Assembly (NCBI GenBank): GCA_963377175.1
Contig: CAUJNA010003795.1
Coordinates: 1 to 64,000 of the forward strand
Length of the DNA stretch: 64,000 nt
Source of the DNA: Effrenium voratum
Taxonomy: Eukaryota > Sar > Dinophyceae > Suessiales > Symbiodiniaceae
Direction of reading: 5' to 3'
The position numbers were made by a program, and so were the translations under genes. Each line of letters begins with the position of its first letter. Position 1 is the first letter of the stretch. Positions 13,601 through 24,068 of this stretch are shown one piece after another. The notes beneath the pieces are model-generated. The model saw only the letters and a list, made by a program, of their open reading frames with translations. It did not search any database and had not been told where the DNA came from.

Positions 13601-16600
13601 AAGCATGAGTCTGGCAAGAACTGTTTACCCTGAACCCCCAGTGGCCATGGGAAAAAAGCGCACTCTTTCTTGAAGTAGATGATTTTAAAGGGAAAGTCCA
13701 AAGGGCAACGGAGGTCGAACAGGCTACAGGTGCTTGAAGCAAGGTGGTCCAACGGTTCAGTTTCACTGGTCGAACTTCCTTCGATCTCAGTCACGCCCTC
13801 GCACTTCGACAAGCATATTTTTCCAGTAAGAACAACAACCACAACAACAACAAAAAACAGAGGTCCCCCTGCTTTCTTCTTTAGGACACCTGTAAAAACA
13901 GGCCCCTTTGTTTACGAAACACAGGGGTCGCTGGATTGCCAAAAGAAAAACACCAAACAAATCCGGCGCCGTGGCTCTCGAAAGGAGCGAGCAAAATTCG
14001 CTTGCCAAGGCGCCCGTTGCGTCCACCCGTCACCTTCTTCTCATTGTCATCCTGGTCCGCCGGTGGGTTCTATCCCGAGATGGTGTTCTTAAGAGACAAG
14101 GGGAGCTTGGGAGGGATTGATGGCTTAACGCCGCGTAGTGTCCACAAGCGAGATGGCCTTTTGGAGGAGATCACAGATAAACGAGAACAAACCGTAAAGC
14201 GATGGACTCCATGAATCCATTTTCAACCAAGGACAGCCTTCCGGGTTTGAGCCCGTGTTTATTTGGAGGGCACCTGTTCTTGGGGGCTTTAAAGGGAAAC
14301 GACGGGAAACCACCATGCTGAACCCGAGGCCGCGGCATAGTTGTCGCTGGTGAGCAAATGGCCGAAGATCAACTCGGGCACATAGCACCTGAGGTCTTAG
14401 AGGCCGGGTGGTTCGCAGAGGCTTGTGGGGGTGCCCATAAAAGGGGGGCGGGAGGGTTCCCTTTGGTCGTTGTTTTTTGGGACACACACCCTCACGAAAG
14501 AGGATCACGCACCTCTGTCGCAGAAATCAACTTTGCCAACGGTAGAGAAGTGGCTATTTCTCTTTCTACTGCAAGTAGCATAAGTTTTCTGTGACGGAAC
14601 TTGGTTTGAACAAAACCCCTACAAACCCCTTTCTATTGCTAGGGCCAATGCGATGGCCCTCCGATCCGCTCAAAGTGACTCACTTTTCGTGGGTGAAATG
14701 GACACCGCGAAAGAACCCAAGTGGAAGAACCAGCTGCCTGGGGATCCCCTGCGCATGAAATGGAAACCGCCTAAAGCCCAGAAACCCCCGGCTAAACGTG
14801 AATTAATCACCTTTAGTAGAAACCGCAAAAAAGCCACCCAAGTGCCAACAAAAAACCGCTACGCCTGGGTCTCGAACTGTCGCTCGTTTCGAGACCCCGG
14901 CTTGTGCTCCTTGTGGATCTGCACAGGGATGCCCTGGCCGTTATTCAGCACCTCAGGTCGCGAATGGATGGCGACGGCTTCAGAAAAGGCAAACAGCTCT
15001 GTTTTTTTACACGCATACATACATATTGTTGTCCCCCCAATTCTTTGGGCCCCATTGTATGTCATATCTATTATGTATCCCCCCCCCCCCCTCCAACTCT
15101 TTAAATTCTGAAACCGTTTCTGGGCCACCGCGTTTCAGAATATATTCCTCCCCAGTGATTTGGGACATCCGATCATCTGAATATCCCGGGCCGCGTGTTC
15201 TGCGGGCCTTATGCCCTCGGCTCCCGGGCGGAGATGCAGTTCAGCTGACGGTCGATGTTCACTTCGATGAGATCCATCTGCGCACGGCTCGCGGGCACAG
15301 CACCCCCACAAGCGGTGGCTTCCTCTTGGCACCCCTGTAAACACTACTGCCCAGGGGAGAATCATTTGCTGATTTCCTTAGTTTCCCTCGAACGTTCACT
15401 CATTTGCTGCTGAATTGTGGCCAAGTCATCCCCAAAAGCTCGATTGATTCTCATTCCGTAAGCGAGCCAAAGGAAACCCATGAAGAAACTGTCAAAGAGT
15501 TGGCATCCCAATCTACCAAAAGAGTTTGTTCAAAAAGGCATCCCGTTTTGTTCAAGCCGTGTTTAGACTACAAGTGAAGAACCCCTCCTTTCAAGGGATC
15601 CCCTGGTTTAAAACAAAAAGGGAAAGTGACAAAAGGCCAAATTCACCTGGTTCGAGTCGCCTGACGCCGGGGTCTCTGAGGACGGGTGGTGGTGTCTGAC
15701 CCGGTTTTCCTTGCTGAAAACGAAAAGGCCATATCATGCCATTCGGGGTTTCCACATAATTGGAGCCCAACACCACCTGAGATCCGCTCAGCTGGTTGGA
15801 GCTTCCCTTGGCAGAGGAGATCTCACGTGTTCAATGTTGTACATGCCTGGCTTGGGCGGTCTTCGACCCCGTCGCACAAATCGAAGACTCGTTGCAAACA
15901 TCGTCAGGGAATTGTTGATCAAGCTGGAAACACAAAGTGGCATCTGTCAAACAGGGTTCCATGTGTTGATTCTCCCAAGGACTTTCACCAACGGACTGAA
16001 CAACCCTTTCAAAGGATCAACAACCCCGGTGAAGCAGTCAGGAACTCCGCGGGCCGGATTCGGACGCGCAGATTGGTAAGAAGAAGCTTGGCTTGGTCTT
16101 GCTTTGCAGGGCGCCCATCACTTTTGCCTGCAACACACGTACCCGAAACAATTTGGCGGTCTGCCTAAGGAAACACTTCGGACCAGGATGCCATCACAAA
16201 AAAGGCCGGCCACTCCGCCCAACAGCATTCCAAAACGAGCACTACTCGCCTAGGTCCTGCAGTAGAGAGGTTAGAATTAGGGTACCAACTTTTTTCTGTA
16301 GCCTATTTTAGTAGGGGAACCCTCCCAACCAAAAAAGGGTTTTTAGGGGAACCCTCCGACTCCCCACCAAAAAATGGCTTTTTAGAAAAACTTTCCCAAC
16401 CCAAAAAGGGTTTTTAGGGGAACCCTCCCCACCCAAAAATGGCTTTTTGGAAAAACTTTCCCAACCAAAAAAAGGATTTTAGGGGAACCCTCCCAACCAA
16501 AAAAGGGTCTTTAGGGGAACCCTCCCAACCAAAAAAGGGTTTCTTAGGGGAACCCTCCCAACCAAAAAAGGGTATTTTAGGGGAACCCTCCCAACTAAAA

Positions 16601-19600
16601 AAGGGTTTCGTTGGGGAACCCTCCCAACCAAAAAAGGGTTTTTAGGGGAACCCTCCCAACCAAAAGAAGAGTTTTTAGGGGAACCCTCCCAACCAAAAAA
16701 GGGCTTTTTAGGGGAACCCTCCCAACCAACAAAGAGTTTTTAGGGGAACCCTCCCAACCAAAAGAATAGTCTTTAGGGGAACCCTCCCAACCAAAAAAGG
16801 CTTTTTTAGGGGAACCCTCCCAACCAACAAAGAGTTTTTAGGGGAACCCTCCCAACCAAAAAAGGGTTTTTTAGGGGAACCCTCCCGACCAAAAAAGGTT
16901 TTTTTAGGGGAACCCTCCCAACCAACAAAGAGTTTTTAGGGGAACCCTCCCAACCAAAAAAGGGTTTTTTAGGGGAACCCTCCCAACCAAAAAAAGAAAC
17001 GGTTTTCAGGGCACCTAGCTGGAGGACCTCGTCGCTCCTCGCTTGGACTTCGCGTCGCATCGCCTTGGAGTCGCGCTTCGAGTTGTCTGCTGCGTTCACC
17101 AGGATCTCGTCGAAGATCTTGTACAAGGCCGGGACCTAGGCCATGTCTGTGCGGAGTTGGGATATGGCCCCCCCCCCCCCACACACTTCTGGGTTTTTCG
17201 TTTTTGGAGGGTCAGCCCCCTTGTGGGTGGTTTTAAAGGGAGACCACAAGGAAAGCCGCCCCTTTTGGTTGTCCCCTAAAAAAGACACACCCAATACACG
17301 CTCACAAACGGAGCAGGATCAGAAAGCAAACGCCAGGGTCTGCGAACCGGCTCCAAAGCGGGATGCAATCTAGCACTCACCGAGCTACAAGGCGCGATAG
17401 AAACTATCGAGCAACTGCCCAGCTAAGTTGTAGGCTTGTCCTCTAGGCTTTTGTAGTGTGGAGCCAATTGGACAAAAACTGGGGGTTGCTAAAAACACTG
17501 AACCTTTTGGATGTTGTGAACTGAACAAGGGTCAACAGGAAACCGCAGGAAGCATCTAAAGGACAACACGCAAGCACATCTTGTCCGAACCAATGACCAA
17601 CAGTTCGTCTTACCAAAATCCATCAAGCAACAAGCACACTTGATACAACCAATTGGTCTGGGTGTCAAATAGAGGGTGGGAAATCGCACAGTATGAGCTA
17701 TTTAGCAAGGGGTAGCCGGGGTAGCCTGACTAAGTCTCTTAAGCTGTACATCTATTTCCACTAGTGATAGCTTGCCTTTAAAGCCAACAGGGAACCATAA
17801 AACATCTTCAGCAAATGGAAGGCTAGCCTTCTGTCCAACAACCAAACCTCTGTCTCTCGATCGGCTGAGGCTTTTGCGTAGTCGATCTTCCGATAGACCA
17901 TCTGCCCCTTCGCCTGCCAGCGAATGGAAGTGGCCCGGACTTGTTTGCGTACCACCAAACATTATCTTCCTAAACAGTTTGAAGCCCAAATTGGGTAATT
18001 AAGTGATATACTGCTGATATTAAAGAAAGGTGGTGGGACATCCTCAAGAAGTCATCCGTGGAATTCTTGCAGGCCATCCGAATGAACAAATCCTGCTGAA
18101 TCCATGAGGTAGGAGCGCTGCCCGATAAATCACGACATGCATTTGCTACGGGTTTACCTGGCAATGTTGGTGCCGGGAATTTTTGGTGAAAAAAGTGCAG
18201 GTTTCCTCGTCCATGGCCAGGCCATACCCTACCTTGTGGGATGCCTCAATTCCATCACCCCCCTCCCAAATAGTCCCAGGTCCTCCAGACTTGAGAGGTT
18301 AGAATAAGGCTTCCATTTTTTGTGTAGTCGATTTTAGTAGGGGAACCGAATCTCCCAACCAAAAAAGAAACGGTCAGAGTTGGCACGATCCTGACCTAGC
18401 CACTGCGAAGAGACCCGGTGGGGATTGAATTTTCTGGGCGGACTCACTGGGGCCTCATCAAAGACCCACATCTCCTGCAGCTGGTGCTCCGTGGAGCCTC
18501 AGTCAACCCTGGGCTGTCAGCGATCCTCGCAAAAAGTGACTCACTTTCAGTGGGTTAAATGCGGACACCAACCACGAAAAACACGGAAAAGGCTAAAAAG
18601 CTAAGGAACCGGATGGCAGGGAACCAAGATAAACCATGGCCCCCTACCTCACTCCGCCTCCCTTCATCCGCAATGCTGCATCGACATGGCTAGGTTGCTC
18701 GAACGGACCTGACAAAAAGCGAACCATGTGTTGCTCTTCAGGATTTTTTGACTTGGCCACTGTCCTAGGGTCAAACACTTCCTTCTGCCGCTTGCAGGGC
18801 AAACCTTTTTTTTGTTGCACGTGGTTCATGGAAAGATTGGGTGAACACCCGTAGATAAGTCAGCGAAAAGCCGTGCTTGCGAGGTGCTTTCGGCAACACC
18901 GGAGCTTGGTTGGTACGTGCTTGGGCATGTGCCAAAGGAATTTGGACCATGGATTTCCATTTGAATTCCCTTGAGCTGAAAGATCCAACTCGAACACACA
19001 GCCTTTCATCCAAAAAGGGCTTCAAGCGCTGGGGCTCTTTTGGACTGCCTTCCACAAACCTCCCGGTACCTGGTCTTCCATTTGCTCAAGCCGCCTGGGA
19101 AACAAAAATACATAATATTTCCAGTAGTGATAGATTCCCTTTAAAACCAACAAGGGAAAATAAACACATTCTTAAGCAAATGGAAGTGGTGGGAAGATGC
19201 ACACTGACCAAGGAGCTTTTTTAAGCAAGTGGAATCAACAGAGCGAACGCCTCTTGTAGCGGGACTGTCCAGCATCCAGCTGCAATCGCGCCCCTTCACT
19301 GTGGCTTCATGCGGCGAACCCAGAAAACGGGCTGAATCTCTTCTGGCTTTCCTTTGAATCAACTCCTAGAAGCGTACCCAGGGTCAACCGAAAACCCAAG
19401 GCTGGCGTCAACAAACGGCATATGGCCATGGGTCAAAATCCAAATACCCACAGTGAACATCCCAATGCCCACAAGAGACAAAAATGGGTGGTGAATTCAC
19501 CTACCCCAAAATGGGTATGGCTCAAAATTAAAGAGCTGGGTTACGCGGGTTTTAGTCTTTGGTTCCACATGGTTCCACTTACCAGGGTGCCATGTTGGTA

Positions 19601-20607
19601 CCACTTTTTTGAGCCACAGCCAAATGGTTGATCCCAAAACGGTTCTGACCACCGCTGTATCCGTATTGCCCGGGCTCGAAAACCTCCACGCTGAGGACTG
19701 TGCCGACATAGGTGTCCTGGGCGCAAAAAAATGGGCAGCGCAACTTCCATTTGCTTGAGCCCCCTGGAAAAAATAAAATATGTCCGGTAGTGATAGATTC
19801 CCTCTAAATGCCAACAGGGAAAAATAGAAAGACATATTCTAAAGCAAATGGATGGCAACAGTCCAGGCCGTTGTTTTGCGCTTGCCAACCGCGTGTCGAA
19901 CACTTTACCCAGTCACTTCTGATCGAGTGGATTGGCCAAACAAAAATGCGAAGGTGAGGCGCTTTGGCCTTTTCTAGTCTCCTTTGGATATCTAAAGCAA
20001 ACATCTGCGATGGGTCACACATCCCATGGTGATCTGATTCGGTAAGATTGTTGCCCTTGAGCGGCATATATGGCCCCAGAGTTGTGCCCACCCAAACTGA
20101 ACTCGGTTGCTTTCTGCTCCCCTGGTAAAAGTTTAACCTTTAGTGGTTTCATGGACAACTCATTAGTTGGCAAAAAGTTAAAGTCCTAACATCCAAGCAA
20201 AATGCACCAAAGTGAACACATGTACCCTTCCTCCTTGCAAATAGACGACAATTGGACTTCTCCTGAGGGGCGACTCTTTCTGGCCGCGCACCTTATGTTG
20301 GTTTCACATCAAATTGTGTGTCTTAGCGGAGCATGACTTTCCCTGTGTTTCCTTTTGTTGCAACCCCAAAAAGGGTATCCTCAAAAACAGACATGCCCGC
20401 ATTTGATGAACCTTTTTTTAATGAACCTTTTGTTTTTGATGAACTTTTTTGTTTTTTTAACGGCCGCTAGAAGGAGCTCCTGTGCCAAAAGATGAGCCTT
20501 AAAAGGTTCATACATGGTCAAAGGAGATCCCAGCATAAGCGGCTGGGAATGTTTTTGCACGGCAAGCGTCTGGTCGCAACAGGATGTGCTCGAGCTGTGT
20601 CTTCTTC
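2753..20607 (-). CDS. TOP2: DNA topoisomerase II, N-terminal half, many small exons (partial)
   Basis: ATP-dependent type II topoisomerase acting on nuclear DNA. Reading the minus strand from 20.6 to 2.75 kb, 18 short exons line up in order with the GHKL ATPase and transducer domains of eukaryotic topoisomerase II. The N-box region (FDEILVNAADN), the NNGQGIPV loop and the glycine-rich GGRN-G-YGAKL motif (split over two exons) are all present. Placed introns begin with GC and end with AG, and phases are consistent. Family order predicts missing pieces: the start methionine, the stretch after FEDYC, the stretch between RWEV and VSFVNS, and everything after ILK (K-loop, TOPRIM, breakage-reunion domain), which would lie left of the window. 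Introns are 0.1-2 kb and carry MITEs. Identity rests on my reading of family motifs. Whether the gene is expressed is unknown, but no exon shows a frameshift or stop. Confidence 0.88.
4574..4651. mobile_element. MITE family B, shortened copy
   Basis: CCATTTGCTTTTCCGCCTGG at the left, ACCAACAAGGGAAAATAAAC inside and TTCTTAAGCAACTGAAAG at the right. The ends are inverted copies of each other. Compared with the full copy at 19.1 kb it lacks the CCAGTAGTGATAGATTCC segment. Confidence 0.7.
4915..5030. repeat. Repeat family C, copy 1
   Basis: Shares ACTCGGTTGCTT, then TTTAGTTGGCAAGAAGTTAA, then AGTCCTAACATCCAAGCAA and ATGCACCAAAG with the copy at 20.1 kb in the same orientation. No coding capacity; an intronic TOP2 repeat. 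Confidence 0.75.
9838..9945. mobile_element. MITE family A copy
   Basis: Has CCAGTGGAGAGGTTGGAATA, AGTCTATTTTAGTTGGGGAA and GTGAGAAAGGGCACC in the family order. The ends are diverged. It ends 26 bp from TOP2 exon n. Confidence 0.65.
10418..10508. mobile_element. MITE family B copy
   Basis: CTTCCATTTCTGCAG at the left, AAATAGATTCCCTTTCAACC inside and TTCAGCAAATGGAAG at the right form an inverted pair. It lies just beyond the 5' splice site of TOP2 exon m. Confidence 0.7.
10997..11115. mobile_element. MITE family A, best-preserved copy (119 bp)
   Basis: Starts AGGTCCTCCAGTAG and ends with its inverse, CTACTGGAGGACCT, giving perfect 14-bp terminal inverted repeats. Inside are AGATTAGAATAAGGGCACC and TAGGGGAACCCTCC. 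No coding capacity. It lies in the intron between TOP2 exons l and m. Flanks read CCT and AG, so a short target duplication (CTAG or similar) is possible but not certain. Confidence 0.85.
11457..15277 (-). CDS. TOP2: TOP2 exons f-l (ATPase core and start of transducer)
   Basis: Exon f, 15230-15277, MDLIEVNIDRQLNCIS. Exon g, 14902-14951, VLNNGQGIPVQIHKEH. Exon h, 14337-14388, CYVPELIFGHLLTSDNY. Exon i, 14014-14051, DDNEKKVTGGRN. Exon j, 12896-12980, YGAKLTNVFSKKFIIETVD then KSSKKKFTQ. Exon k, 11966-12010, VFERNMNHKNAPVVT. Exon l, 11457-11534, DCTSKEYTKVTF then WPDFPRFGMTGLDR. All seven end at GC and start after AG. The split codons at g/h (AA+G) and i/j (GG+G) regenerate Lys and Gly as the family expects, which independently supports the GC donors. 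Stretches between exons hold family A MITEs and other repeats. Confidence 0.88.
12670..12779. mobile_element. MITE family A copy
   Basis: AGGTCCAGCGGAGAGCTTAG at the left, AGTAGGGGAACCCTCCCAAT in the middle and GGGCACTGGGGGACCT at the right. Inverted ends are imperfect. Lies in the intron between TOP2 exons j and k. Confidence 0.75.
13035..13146. mobile_element. MITE family A copy next to TOP2 exon j
   Basis: GTCCTCCAGTACAAAGGTTA, TTAGGGGAACCCTCCCCCC and GGGGGACCT mark the family. It lies about 55 bp upstream (gene sense) of the 3' splice site of exon j. Confidence 0.78.
16252..17029. repeat. MITE family A copy expanded into a ~20-unit minisatellite
   Basis: The outer ends are those of family A (AGGTCCTGCAGTAGAGAGG at the left, CTGGAGGACCT at the right), but the internal motif TTTTTAGGGGAACCCTCCCA plus ACCAAAAAAG is repeated about 20 times in units of roughly 30-37 bp. 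Units differ by small indels and substitutions such as AGGGTTT, AGAGTTT and GAATAGTC. The array sits in the TOP2 intron between exons e and f and ends 35 bp from the 5' splice site of exon e. It is not a CRISPR array: there are no distinct spacers. Confidence 0.9.
17064..20607 (-). CDS. TOP2: TOP2 exons a-e (start of the ATPase domain)
   Basis: Exon a, 20568-20607, KKTQLEHILLRPD, GC donor. Exon b, 19704-19716, a 13-nt micro-exon reading DTYVG with the first base of the next exon, GC donor. Exon c, 18454-18497, STEHQLQEMWVFDE. Exon d, 17878-17913, AKGQMVYRKIDY. Exon e, 17064-17135, VPALYKIFDEILVNAADN followed by SKRDSK. Spliced, they follow the family order from the EHILLRPDTYIGS region through VPGLYKIFDEILVNAADN. 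At a/b the Asp codon appears twice, so either one extra Asp is encoded or exon a ends one codon earlier at a GA donor, which dinoflagellates also use. The b, c, d and e junctions keep frame exactly. Confidence 0.85.
17738..17822. mobile_element. MITE family B copy
   Basis: CCACTAGTGATAGCTTGCCT, then AAAGCCAACAGGGAACC, then CTTCAGCAAATGGAAG. The left inverted end is worn. Lies downstream of TOP2 exon d. Confidence 0.65.
18278..18397. mobile_element. MITE family A copy
   Basis: AGGTCCTCCAGACTTGAGAG at the left, ATTTTAGTAGGGGAACC inside and CCTGACCT at the right. Lies in the intron between TOP2 exons c and d. Confidence 0.78.
19075..19186. mobile_element. MITE family B, full-length copy (112 bp)
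   Basis: Starts CTTCCATTTGCT and ends AAGCAAATGGAAG, an inverted pair. Internal landmarks are CCAGTAGTGATAGATTCCCT and ACCAACAAGGGAAAATAAAC. Lies in the intron between TOP2 exons b and c. Confidence 0.82.
19744..19852. mobile_element. MITE family B copy
   Basis: CTTCCATTTGCTTGAGCC at the left, CCGGTAGTGATAGATTCCCT inside and AAAGCAAATGGA at the right. Lies 28 bp from the 13-nt TOP2 micro-exon b. Confidence 0.8.
20098..20214. repeat. Repeat family C, copy 2
   Basis: Same landmarks as copy 1 (ACTCGGTTGCTTTC, ATTAGTTGGCAAAAAGTTAA, GTCCTAACATCCAAGCAAA) with scattered substitutions. Lies in the intron between TOP2 exons a and b. Confidence 0.75.
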
Positions 20608-22500
20608 CTCAGGCGGGAGCTTGGGACATTTTGAGACGCACCAGAACTGGTGAATCTTCATGGTCTCTCCTCTTGTTCTACTTCCAAATTGGCCAAACTC
20701 AGTTTCCCTTTTTGGCTTCTATGGCTGCAGGTCACGCCACCAATCGGCACAAAACCAATCGGAAAATGTCAAGATGCATGACCATGAGCCAAAATTGGAT
20801 TGGGGCGGTTTTAAAGGGGAACCAAAAGAACCCCCAAATGATTGGGGGTGCCCCATGTTCACAGACAGTCAGCAAACGCAGGCACTAGAAGCATGGCTGG
20901 GATTGGACAATAATCAGGAGCTCATAGAAAACAACAATTGTTTTGCTGCGAGAACTTTAAACTTGCTTTCAAGAAGCCTTCTTCAATCAGGGCTGCCCTG
21001 AAAGGGCTTCTAGCAAAGAAAATCTAGCAAGCATCCGACATCAACTTCCACTTGCTCAAGTCTTCCGGAAAAAATGAACATATGTCCAGTAGTGATAGAT
21101 TCCCTTAGCAGAAAACAACCGGAGGGAACAAACGCATTCTTCAGCAAATGGAGGTCAACACGACTTGCTCCTCTGAGTGTCGGGCTGGTAAATTTGCTCG
21201 ATGGTCTTCCCTCGTCTCAGCTGGTTCCTGGCACTGAAGAGACAGGTTTGTCTTCAGGGTTTGATGGTATGTCTCGAGATCCTAATATGGGTATGTGGCT
21301 TTCTCTGCCCCCCCCAACCCAAAAACGGTACCTCCGAACATCAACATCCATTTTGGCAGACTTCCAAGAGAAATCAGTGGCCCTTTTTAGGCCCGCATGC
21401 CTAGCCGCCAAACAAATGCCAGACCTTGAACCAAAAGGTCATGCCAACTGCGAATATGACAAATAAGAAACTGCAAGCCAAAAGGCCAAAAGGTGAAACA
21501 CCTTATTGGCTATGTGTGTTAACCCCGTTTTTGGTGGCTTTGAAGGTTTCCCAAAAGGAACACCAACGTGTTTTGTTTTTGTCCAGGGTCTCATATCATT
21601 ACAAAAGAGACACCCACATCATTATTTCATTTTGATAGGTGACATTGTCTGAATGAGTGATAAGTTGCGGGTAGACAGGACGATAAGCTGGGACGAGATG
21701 CGGTTCATCCGTGGTGAGAAAGAGCCTACTGCCACCACAAAGTAGAATAATCTACCGGGAATGCATAGTGCACCATAACTCTACTAGTGATACCAACGTG
21801 ATCTGTCCTTGCAGCTAATCTACGTGTATCACAAAGCATGGACCAAATCTGATCTTGTCTGCATTACTGCAGACCGAGAAAACTGTGGAAGAGCTGATGC
21901 ATTCGGTCTTCTAGGGGATGATTCCATGACCATTCTTTTCAGCCATCGTTCTTTTCAACAGAAACAGCTGCTTTCCTTTAGGTTTCCTGAGCAACCTTTG
22001 TGGGAAATCGGTCGGAAATCCACTCCTGCCACCTGATTTGGGGTCGGTTTTCAAAAGGAAGAGAAATGAGTGCTAACCCCTTGGAGGGCTGATTTCTAGT
22101 TGAGGCACATACCTGCAACTCCAAGTCAGTCCCATTGGTGAACTATGGTCAACTACACCTCCTGGAAACTAAGATCGTCCCCAACAAGGGGCCAGAGTCC
22201 CCTTTCAATGAAGGTGTTTGGCTTGAAGAAAGCGTGTAAGGCCACGATCAAAGTTACTTGTTCAAAGGACACGGGACAATTAGGGAGTTCGTAGGGTTTT
22301 GCGGACAATTTTTATGTCTTCACGTTGACCATGTGCCTGTAATTTTCCTGGAACCTGTCATTTTCAGCCCCAGGTTGCTGAAACCTAAGCATCAAAAAGC
22401 GACGTCTCGCCCCACGCAGCGGCATGCCGGGCACACGCTCTGGCCGGGCAATTTTCCACCTGAGGCATCCGATGTGTGGGAATGCCCCTTCTCTGCCGAA
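20608..22500. other. Intronic or intergenic sequence upstream of TOP2 exon a
   Basis: The first TOP2 exon(s), including the start codon, should lie here or further right, but I could not identify them. The stretch holds a family B MITE and repeats with the core TTTTAAAGGGGAACC (near 20,810), seen also near 9,190, 12,455, 14,290 and 17,225. Confidence 0.4.
21044..21153. mobile_element. MITE family B copy
   Basis: CTTCCACTTGCTCAAG at the left, CCAGTAGTGATAGATTCCCT inside and TTCAGCAAATGGAGG at the right. Confidence 0.78.
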
Positions 22501-22606
22501 AGGACCTCCAGTAGAGAGGTTAGAATAAGGGGACATTTTTTTCTTCTGTCGATTTTAGTAGGGGACCCTCCCAACCAAAAAACGTTGGTAGGCACCTAGA
22601 GGACCA
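22501..22606. mobile_element. MITE family A copy
   Basis: AGGACCTCCAGTAGAGAGG, GATTTTAGTAGGGGACCCTC and GGCACCTAGAGGACC in the family order. Confidence 0.75.
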
Positions 22607-22787
22607 TTTTGCTAGTTTCCAGTCGAACACGTGTATGCGGTCGAACACCAAAGCGCTGCAGCGCAGCTTCTTGGCCATGAACTTGATTCCGGAAAAGCCA
22701 AGGTCTGTTTGCACCTTTCGGAAGGCAACGGGACTCTGGCGACCCTCTCTTGGCAACTCTGAACGACAATTGTCCATTCTTTTCCTG
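22607..22787 (-). other. Exon-like stretch of unknown identity
   Basis: The minus strand from about 22,720 to 22,613 reads GFSGIKFMAKKLRCSALVF followed by DRIHVFDWKL, an open, gene-like composition ending at a GC dinucleotide. It lies between two family A MITEs. I do not recognise the protein. It does not match the expected topoisomerase II N-terminus, so it may belong to a neighbouring gene or a repeat. Confidence 0.3.
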
Positions 22788-22870
22788 GGTCCGATATTTT
22801 TTTCTGTAGTCTATTTTGGTAGGGGAACCCTCCCCCCAAAAAATTGGTAAACGGGCACTACTGGGGGTGG
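22788..22870. mobile_element. MITE family A, 5'-truncated copy
   Basis: Only the core (CTGTAGTCTATTTTGGTAGG, then GGAACCCTCC) and the right end (GGGCACTACTGGGGG) remain. It lies near the worn 3' end of the LINE. Confidence 0.65.
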
Positions 22871-24068
22871 CAATCCGAGTAAATCGTCCACACTCAGCTT
22901 GACCCACGCAAGCAAGTCTCGGCATCCCTCGCGGCTCAAAAATTCGGGGGTTGGCCAATCCCAAAACTCAGACCAGTGACCCTGGAAAAAAAGGGGACCC
23001 TTTTGGCACGTGACGCACGAATGTCTGTCGCGCGTAGGTCGTAGGGCATGCCGCCCTACTACCGGTGAAAAAGGGGCATCAGCCCCGCACACAGACCCCC
23101 AGGAGCGGCTCAACCGGGGGTGTGAAACCTGGCAGGTCCAAACACCAGTGGAAAGGGGGGGGGCCCCCAGTCCACTGGTGTGTAAAGCACACAGTCGACG
23201 AGCCCGAACCCACCAGCCACCCCCGGGAGCAGGGCAGGCACAAAGTTCCAGAAGGCCGGCTGACTGTAGACCAGGGTCAAGGACGACCTCAGCATCGTAT
23301 CCCGTGTGGGACACGGGATTGCCCAAACTGCACCCATAGTTGCAGGCCATAGAACCTGCAAGCTCCCCTCATCACAAACGCCCGGCGGGGCACACAGGCG
23401 CCCACGCGCATAGCCATACCAGAGAGGGACCGAGGAAAACCTGGAGCTTCAAGACAGCCGCCCACACTTGCAAGCAGACGCCTGAACAGGCACTCCAGCA
23501 CGGGCTGCCCAGCTTGTAGTACGTCGGAGTACCTCAAGTCGCCACCTGAACGGTCCACAATGGAGCAGACGCCCGCGAGGGCAACCGCCACGGCCATAGG
23601 CTACTGTGCAGCCATCAAGGAACCGCCCCTACCCAATCTCTGGGTACCCTGCCGAGGCGGGATGCCCGGAGCAGGACCCGCTCAAGCCACTTCTGCACAT
23701 CGGTGCGCTGGATGTAGACGCCCGGCCGGATCCGGGGCCACCTGCCTCTTGACCAGTGCCTCGGTTCGGTTGAGCTCATGCATGCACGTTGCAACCATGC
23801 GGCGGACCTTGCGGCCAAACGTGCGGCTCGTGCTTCTCTTGCCCTTCCTGGCTCCAGCAGCTTTTCCTTGCCTTGGCGGCCACCCCTGTTCCTCCTCCGC
23901 CCCCGGAGCCCCCTGATCCCGACCTGAAACCCCTGTTGCCCTAGGTTTCGCTGTAGGGGTAGGACCTTGCCATGGCCGACCTTGCTGCGTGTGGAGAAGC
24001 TCCTCACCAAGCCGTTGGACTGGCCTCACGGCCCTCTGCAGTGGTGGGCCTGGTGCAAGGCCTTGAGC
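22871..24068 (-). pseudogene. Worn GC-rich coding remnant downstream of the LINE RNase H
   Basis: The stretch is GC- and CpG-rich like the LINE segments and has long minus-strand frames (for example 22,811-23,350 and 23,615-24,010) with Arg/Ala/Gly-rich composition. I see no recognisable domain. It is most simply the 3' portion of the LINE or an adjacent older copy, with frames broken by indels. No poly(A) tail or end of the element could be fixed. Confidence 0.35.

Noticed and set aside
16252..17029. CRISPR-like array of ~34-bp units
   Set aside because: Units are contiguous and variable, with no conserved-repeat/unique-spacer alternation, and the array lies inside a eukaryotic intron.
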